Assembly: GCA_047601745.1 (NCBI GenBank)
Contig: JASGIS010000001.1
Coordinates: 3,038,001-3,102,000 of the forward strand
Origin: JAKPAM01 sp047601745
GTDB lineage: Bacteria > Pseudomonadota > Gammaproteobacteria > Burkholderiales > Burkholderiaceae_E
Length of the DNA stretch: 64,000 bases
Direction: 5' to 3'
Positions within the stretch are counted from its first letter, which is position 1. The number at the start of each line of letters is the position of its first letter. The notes under the pieces are model-generated. The model had not been told where the DNA came from. It ran no database searches and saw nothing but the letters and a program-made list of their open reading frames with translations. A program made the position numbers and the translations under genes. Below are positions 59,457 through 64,000 of this stretch, piece after piece.

Positions 59457-62400
59457 ATGGCCAATTTTTACGCGAACCAGACTGATTACAAGAGTCTCTA
59501 CTCGCTCTCTTATTTTGGCAAAGCATCAGGCGTGACGAGCTACAACGGTGAGATATTCACTCGGGCTCTGATCGAGTTCTGCAGACAAAGAAATGTTCGG
59601 CACGTTGTCGACGTCGGCAGCGGAAGCGGTGCTCTCGGGGTGACCCTGCGACAGGCAGGGCTCGGCGTGTTGGCATTGGATTTCGACCCCATCGTCGAAG
59701 GAGGGATTCATTTCGATCTCGCGGGGCCCTTGAACGAAGCGCTGAGTGTGGCGGACACCATACGCGAAAGAACTGGCGGGGAGTCCTGGCTGGTGACTTG
59801 TCTGGATGTTCTCGAGCACATCGATATCGAGGATGTTCCCGCGGCGGTGCAAAACCTGCGTGCAATCTCCGACGGGCTTCTTGTAGCGTCGATTTCCACC
59901 CGACCCAGTAGCGCTGACAATCGCTATCACGCGACGATTCTTCCGAAGCCGACATGGCTGGAAGTTTTGAGAACCGTAGGTTTCGAGATCGTTCTTGAGC
60001 GTGTCTTTGACGAAGCTCGTACCGTCCGGAGGCAATGGCCGGAGGATGAAAGTCTGCGACTTGTCTCTTATTGGGCGAGTGCTGATCCGTTCGGTGATAT
60101 CGATGCGGGAGAGCCTGACTATGTTCTCGCGTTGGCGAAACCAGGAGAGTGGTTGGACCCTGCGCAGAGGAGCCGCGTCGAAGATATGCTGGATCTCGGC
60201 TATCTGAAGGCGAAACGGTCCCAGTTCGGGGTTGGCGAAATCCCTCGCATTGGTTTGAATATCCACCATCCGCAGGATTATTGGCTTCTCAAACCACTAT
60301 TGGAAGTTCTGCCACGAAGCTCGGTCGTCGTTTTGATTCGTCGCGCCGTGTTACGTCCGGATGAATATTCATTGATCCGGGGAGCGCTGGCGCGTTGCAA
60401 CATTGAAATGATTGCCTATGACCGATGCGCGGAAATTCCATGGCAAGTTCTCGCTCTCAATCACCTTCTCAGTCCGGCGGAATCCACGGTTGCTCCTTGG
60501 CATGTCCTGAGTCGCCAATTGGTCGAAGCAGCCAAGCTCAATGGGGTTCATACGATTCAACTCCAGCATGGGGTTTGGATCGAGCCCTTCGATGAGCGCG
60601 TAATCGACTTCGGGTCCGAAACGATTCTAACGTGGGGGAAAAGCTATGAAGCGCTTATCTCTGCCATGCCGGTCAGGCTGTCTGGGAGGGCTTACGCTCC
60701 CCGGACTCGAAAGGAATGGCAGAAGTTTCTCCCGATCGGCGGACCAAAATTCGCGGATCTGAAATTCCCTCAGATGGATGACCTTCTGCTCTGGCGATTT
60801 GGCATCAAGCGTCAGCAATACCGCTCGGTCGCTCTACTGGGCACGAATCTTCTTTGGAATCGCCATGGGGCAGACAAATTGGAGGTGCGTTCGAGACTGG
60901 CGGAAGTCATTCGAACAACGCCGGATGTTTTTTTTGTCGTGAAACTGCACCCATCGGAACGGGCGGTCGACGTCGGTGAATTGCGGTTTCAAAATTCAAT
61001 GATTCTTGATGATATTTTGCTCGGAATCATTGGTGTTGGCATAAATCGACTGGTGTCCGCCGTTGATATCGTGATTTCTTCGCTATCGACATTGTTGGTT
61101 GATGCTGCTGTCGCCGGAAAACCTTCGATTCAGTACGATACGGGAAATTCCTTGTCCTATCACGGGATGCAGCCGGTATCGATCGAGATGTTGCCGCAGA
61201 TATTGAAGAATTCTGCGGGTATGCGGCCGCAGTTCGTCTTGCGCGACACCTATGCGGAATCAGCCGATGAACCGTTCTATCAGCTATTCGCATCGCTACT
61301 GACTACTATCGATGCCAGTGCTCTGCCGCAGTCTGCGCTCGACTCCTCCGCATTGGTGTACTCGACAGCGTGGAGTGTTGAACAGGAGCAACTGAGGATA
61401 AATGATCTGCAGGCCAGCCTGGTTGCGAGCGCAGCGCAAGCCGGAAGGATTCGAGACGAATTGGCGACCACTCTCGAAGAGTTGAGTGCCGAGCGAACCG
61501 AACACGCGAAAATCCTTTCTCGCGCAGACCTCCTTCAATCCAATCTTGAACGAACGGAGAGCGAGCGAGATGCCACGCAGCGAGATCTGACGGCGGTAAA
61601 AGGGAACCTGGCGGCGACCAAGCAGAATCTGGCGGCGGCGAGGGCGGATCTCGAAATCACTCGCGCGAACCTCGAAGCGAGCCAACAGGCGAATGCTTCG
61701 CTGCAGGCGGTTCGAATACAAGCATTGCAAATCGAGCAGAGCACGTTCTGGCGAGCTACTTCGCCGCTGCGCCGAGTTCTGGGGAGGGTTCCCGAGGGGG
61801 TGCGTCAGAACTGCCGCCGCGCGGCAAAAGCGCTTTGGTGGACGATCACGCCTCATCGAATGCCCAGGCGCGTCGCCTTTCTGCGGGCGCGCCGGCAGCA
61901 GCAATCGCTTCAATCCTCGGGGGGCGACGCCGGTCGTGATGTGTCCGGTCCGCATGGGCTTTTCTTGAAATCCGTCGTTCGTCGGCATTTGGTCTACCAG
62001 CCCGGCGACGGTTCGAGCCGGCAAACGGACATGGCTCAGAGCGTTGGCCACTACGCTCTGGCCCCTAAGTCCGACGGTTACGTGTATGTCCCCGGCCAGC
62101 GCCCGCACGATATCGAGGCCGTCCTGGCAGGTTTGCCTTCCCGGCCGCTTTTCTCGATCGTCGTTCCTACCTTCAATACGGAGCCTGGGTTGCTTGTCCG
62201 CTTGCTGGCCTCGGTGACCTCGCAATGGTATCCGGACTGGGAACTGATTGTCGCCGATGATGCGAGTACCAACCCGGAAACCTGCCAATTCCTTGGCAGG
62301 ATCAGCGATCCGCGCATTCAGGTAATTTTCCTCGAGAAGAACGGCGGGATCTCGGCCGCTACCAACGCCGGCTTGACCAAGGCTGGTGGCGAATACGTCG

Positions 62401-63731
62401 TTTTTCTCGACCATGATGATGAGCTGACGTCGGACTGCCTATACGAACTGGCGCTTTGCATCGCGCGGGACAATCCCGATTTTGTCTATAGCGACGAAGA
62501 CAAGATCGATGAACAGGGTCGCTTCGTTCAGCCGTTCTTCAAGCCGGCCTGGTCACCGGACGCGCTGATGAGCACGATGTATACGTGTCATGTCAGTTGC
62601 GTTCGTCGCAGTCTGCTGCAGCAGGTCGGTCCGCTCCGCACGGAATTCGATGGCGTGCAAGATTGGGACTTGATCTTGCGCGTGACCGAAAAAGCCGAAC
62701 GCATCGCGCACGTCCCGAAGGTGCTTTATCACTGGCGCATCATTCCCGCTTCCGTTGCTTCCAGCTTTGCGGCGAAGCCTCAGGTCGTGGAGGCGGCGGT
62801 GCGCGCTCGCGAGGCGGCGCTGGAACGACGCGGAGTTCGAGGCATTCTCGAGCCCGTCCAGCAGGTGCCGGGCTATCACCGGGTACGGTACGTTCCCGAC
62901 GGAAATCCGCTAGTGTCGATCATCATTCCGTCGAGGGATAATGGCCAGGTGCTGAGCCGTTGCTTGGCCTCCCTCGATCACACGAATGCATGGCGACGCT
63001 TCGAGGTCGTCGTGATCGATAATGGCTCCGTCGCTTCCGAGACGCTCGGGATCCTGGAGGGTCTGGCCAGCGCCGCCAACATTCGCGTCATCCGGCACGA
63101 TGCGCCGTTCAACTTCTCGGAACTGAACAACATCGGGGTGCGCGAGTCGCGTGGCGACGTGCTGCTCTTTTTGAACGACGATACCGAGCTTCTTTCGGTT
63201 GATGGTCTCGAGCGCATGATCGGCTATGCGCAACTGCCGCATATCGGCGCCGTCGGCGCAAAGCTTCTTTATCCGGGGGGAAAGCTTGTACAGCACGCTG
63301 GCGTGCTGAATCTGGCGAGCGGCCCGGGACATGCGTTCCTACGCCAACCCGCTGATTCGCCCGGCTATTTCATGCGCAATCTACTGGAGTTCGACTGGTC
63401 GGCGGTGACGGGAGCATGCCTGATGGTGGAGCGCGAGAAGTTCCTGGCGGTGGGGGGGTTCGACGAGGATTTCCCTGTTGCTTACAACGACGTGGATCTA
63501 TGTTTCCGTTTGTTGCAGCGTGGCCTTTTCAACGTCGTCTGTCCTGCTGCCACCTGGATTCATCATGAATCGCTTAGTCGTGGGCAGGATTCGGAGCTGC
63601 CGGAACGGGCTGCTCGCCTCAAGGCGGATAAACGCCGGCTTTATTTCCGCCATCCGGACATGCTTATGCGAGATCCGTTCCATAGCCCGAACCTGTGCCC
63701 GGACAACGTCTACTTCGAGGTCCCGGCGTGA
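59457..63731 (+). CDS. Multidomain methyltransferase / glycosyltransferase / coiled-coil / double GT2 protein
   Basis: A 1424-residue protein from ATG 59457 (AAGGAA upstream). Domains in order: a SAM methyltransferase (residues 30-200, DVGSGSGALG at 52-61, CLDVLEHID near 117); a GT-B-like region (about 260-620) with VVLIRRAVL, IQLQHGVWIEPFDE, VVKLHPSE and SSLSTLLVDAAVAGKPSIQYD, as in capsule-type transferases; a coiled coil (about 640-760); and two family-2 glycosyltransferases. GT2-A has SIVVPTFNTEPG near 900 and LDHDDE near 985. GT2-B has SIIIPSRDNG near 1153, FLNDDTE near 1239 and WIHHESLSRG. It probably builds and methylates the exported glycan at the membrane. No membrane helix is seen. 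Confidence 0.85.
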   Translation: MANFYANQTDYKSLYSLSYFGKASGVTSYNGEIFTRALIEFCRQRNVRHVVDVGSGSGALGVTLRQAGLGVLALDFDPIVEGGIHFDLAGPLNEALSVADTIRERTGGESWLVTCLDVLEHIDIEDVPAAVQNLRAISDGLLVASISTRPSSADNRYHATILPKPTWLEVLRTVGFEIVLERVFDEARTVRRQWPEDESLRLVSYWASADPFGDIDAGEPDYVLALAKPGEWLDPAQRSRVEDMLDLGYLKAKRSQFGVGEIPRIGLNIHHPQDYWLLKPLLEVLPRSSVVVLIRRAVLRPDEYSLIRGALARCNIEMIAYDRCAEIPWQVLALNHLLSPAESTVAPWHVLSRQLVEAAKLNGVHTIQLQHGVWIEPFDERVIDFGSETILTWGKSYEALISAMPVRLSGRAYAPRTRKEWQKFLPIGGPKFADLKFPQMDDLLLWRFGIKRQQYRSVALLGTNLLWNRHGADKLEVRSRLAEVIRTTPDVFFVVKLHPSERAVDVGELRFQNSMILDDILLGIIGVGINRLVSAVDIVISSLSTLLVDAAVAGKPSIQYDTGNSLSYHGMQPVSIEMLPQILKNSAGMRPQFVLRDTYAESADEPFYQLFASLLTTIDASALPQSALDSSALVYSTAWSVEQEQLRINDLQASLVASAAQAGRIRDELATTLEELSAERTEHAKILSRADLLQSNLERTESERDATQRDLTAVKGNLAATKQNLAAARADLEITRANLEASQQANASLQAVRIQALQIEQSTFWRATSPLRRVLGRVPEGVRQNCRRAAKALWWTITPHRMPRRVAFLRARRQQQSLQSSGGDAGRDVSGPHGLFLKSVVRRHLVYQPGDGSSRQTDMAQSVGHYALAPKSDGYVYVPGQRPHDIEAVLAGLPSRPLFSIVVPTFNTEPGLLVRLLASVTSQWYPDWELIVADDASTNPETCQFLGRISDPRIQVIFLEKNGGISAATNAGLTKAGGEYVVFLDHDDELTSDCLYELALCIARDNPDFVYSDEDKIDEQGRFVQPFFKPAWSPDALMSTMYTCHVSCVRRSLLQQVGPLRTEFDGVQDWDLILRVTEKAERIAHVPKVLYHWRIIPASVASSFAAKPQVVEAAVRAREAALERRGVRGILEPVQQVPGYHRVRYVPDGNPLVSIIIPSRDNGQVLSRCLASLDHTNAWRRFEVVVIDNGSVASETLGILEGLASAANIRVIRHDAPFNFSELNNIGVRESRGDVLLFLNDDTELLSVDGLERMIGYAQLPHIGAVGAKLLYPGGKLVQHAGVLNLASGPGHAFLRQPADSPGYFMRNLLEFDWSAVTGACLMVEREKFLAVGGFDEDFPVAYNDVDLCFRLLQRGLFNVVCPAATWIHHESLSRGQDSELPERAARLKADKRRLYFRHPDMLMRDPFHSPNLCPDNVYFEVPA

Positions 63732-64000
63732 GCGGCAAAATAGTGATGGAAACCGGTGCGTTGCCTGTGACGCCCATCGCAGAGACGTTGGCGGGGCTCG
63801 AGGCGCTCATTGCCGAAGTCGACGTCGTCTCATTCGATCTGTTCGATACGCTTTTCGTTCGGCCCTTGACCGATCCCGAAGATCTGTTCGACATCATCGG
63901 TGCTCGCTACGGTATCGATGACTTTCGCGCGCGACGTCGCACCGCTCAGATCGAGGCGTTTCGTCGAATGCACGAAGTCGGTTTGGCGGAAATCGATCTC
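63728..64000 (+). CDS. HAD-superfamily domain protein (3' end off window)
   Basis: Only 91 residues are visible. GTG 63728 overlaps the previous stop as GTGA. The first HAD motif is VVSFDLFDTLFVRPLTDPEDLFDIIGARYGI, with the nucleophile Asp in FDLFDTL. HAD domains with this text are often fused to the N-terminus of glycosyltransferases in polysaccharide loci, which suits the location. The rest of the protein and its function are not visible. Confidence 0.75.
   Translation, partial: MSGKIVMETGALPVTPIAETLAGLEALIAEVDVVSFDLFDTLFVRPLTDPEDLFDIIGARYGIDDFRARRRTAQIEAFRRMHEVGLAEIDL

Overview
The window looks like chromosome of a high-GC betaproteobacterium of the order Burkholderiales. The main evidence is gene order: recA-recX-DUF2889-sucC-sucD-terC followed by a type IV pilin, and rubredoxin-pilGHIJL-yqgE-ruvX-pyrR-pyrB-pyrC'-plsC, are arrangements familiar from Burkholderiaceae and relatives. 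The genus cannot be fixed from the sequence alone. Functions below are assigned by reading translated motifs; no database search was run.

Layout. 1-6 kb: a truncated thiamine-diphosphate enzyme (minus strand), ribD, ribE, an MFS exporter coupled to ribE, and two small envelope proteins. 6-11 kb: a complete branched-chain-amino-acid-type ABC transporter (two ATPases, binding protein, two permeases) whose two ATP sites look asymmetric. 11-14 kb: a hemerythrin-like protein, 3-hydroxybutyrate dehydrogenase and a patatin phospholipase. 14-18.4 kb: ribB with a degenerate RibA-like tail, ribH, nusB, thiL, pgpA and pncC, closely packed. 18.5-24 kb: recA behind tandem LexA boxes, recX, a DUF2889 protein, sucCD and a TerC-family membrane protein with an unusual leader. 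24-28.5 kb: a PP2C phosphatase, a double FHA protein, a CHASE2-type class III adenylate cyclase and a class II-like cyclic-nucleotide phosphodiesterase form one signalling cassette. 28.5-34 kb: an SDR enzyme, a NYN-domain nuclease, about 1 kb without a gene, two tandem type IV pilins, an Rpn/PD-(D/E)XK family protein and thiE. 34-45.4 kb: rubredoxin and the pilus chemosensory genes pilG, pilH, pilI, pilJ and a 2324-residue pilL. 45.4-51 kb: yqgE, ruvX, pyrR, pyrB, an apparently non-catalytic dihydroorotase, plsC, a HicAB pair with a frameshifted toxin, and apaH. 52-64 kb: a surface-polysaccharide locus. The minus strand carries a nucleotide-sugar 4,6-dehydratase, a WecA-type initiating transferase, fcl and gmd. 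The plus strand carries wzm, wzt, a very large methyltransferase/glycosyltransferase fusion and a truncated HAD-type gene.

How parts may work together. The rib genes supply flavin in two blocks. The cyclase cassette contains both synthesis and breakdown of cAMP plus phosphoprotein-type modules, and lies 6 kb from the pilins and 10 kb from the pilus chemosensory array. In Pseudomonas aeruginosa such an array works through cAMP, so a shared circuit is a reasonable but untested inference. The polysaccharide genes would make GDP-L-fucose, start a chain on undecaprenyl phosphate and export it by an ABC transporter. The plus-strand part, especially 57.6-62 kb, is visibly less GC-rich than the rest.

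No tRNA, rRNA, CRISPR array, insertion sequence or prophage gene was recognised.
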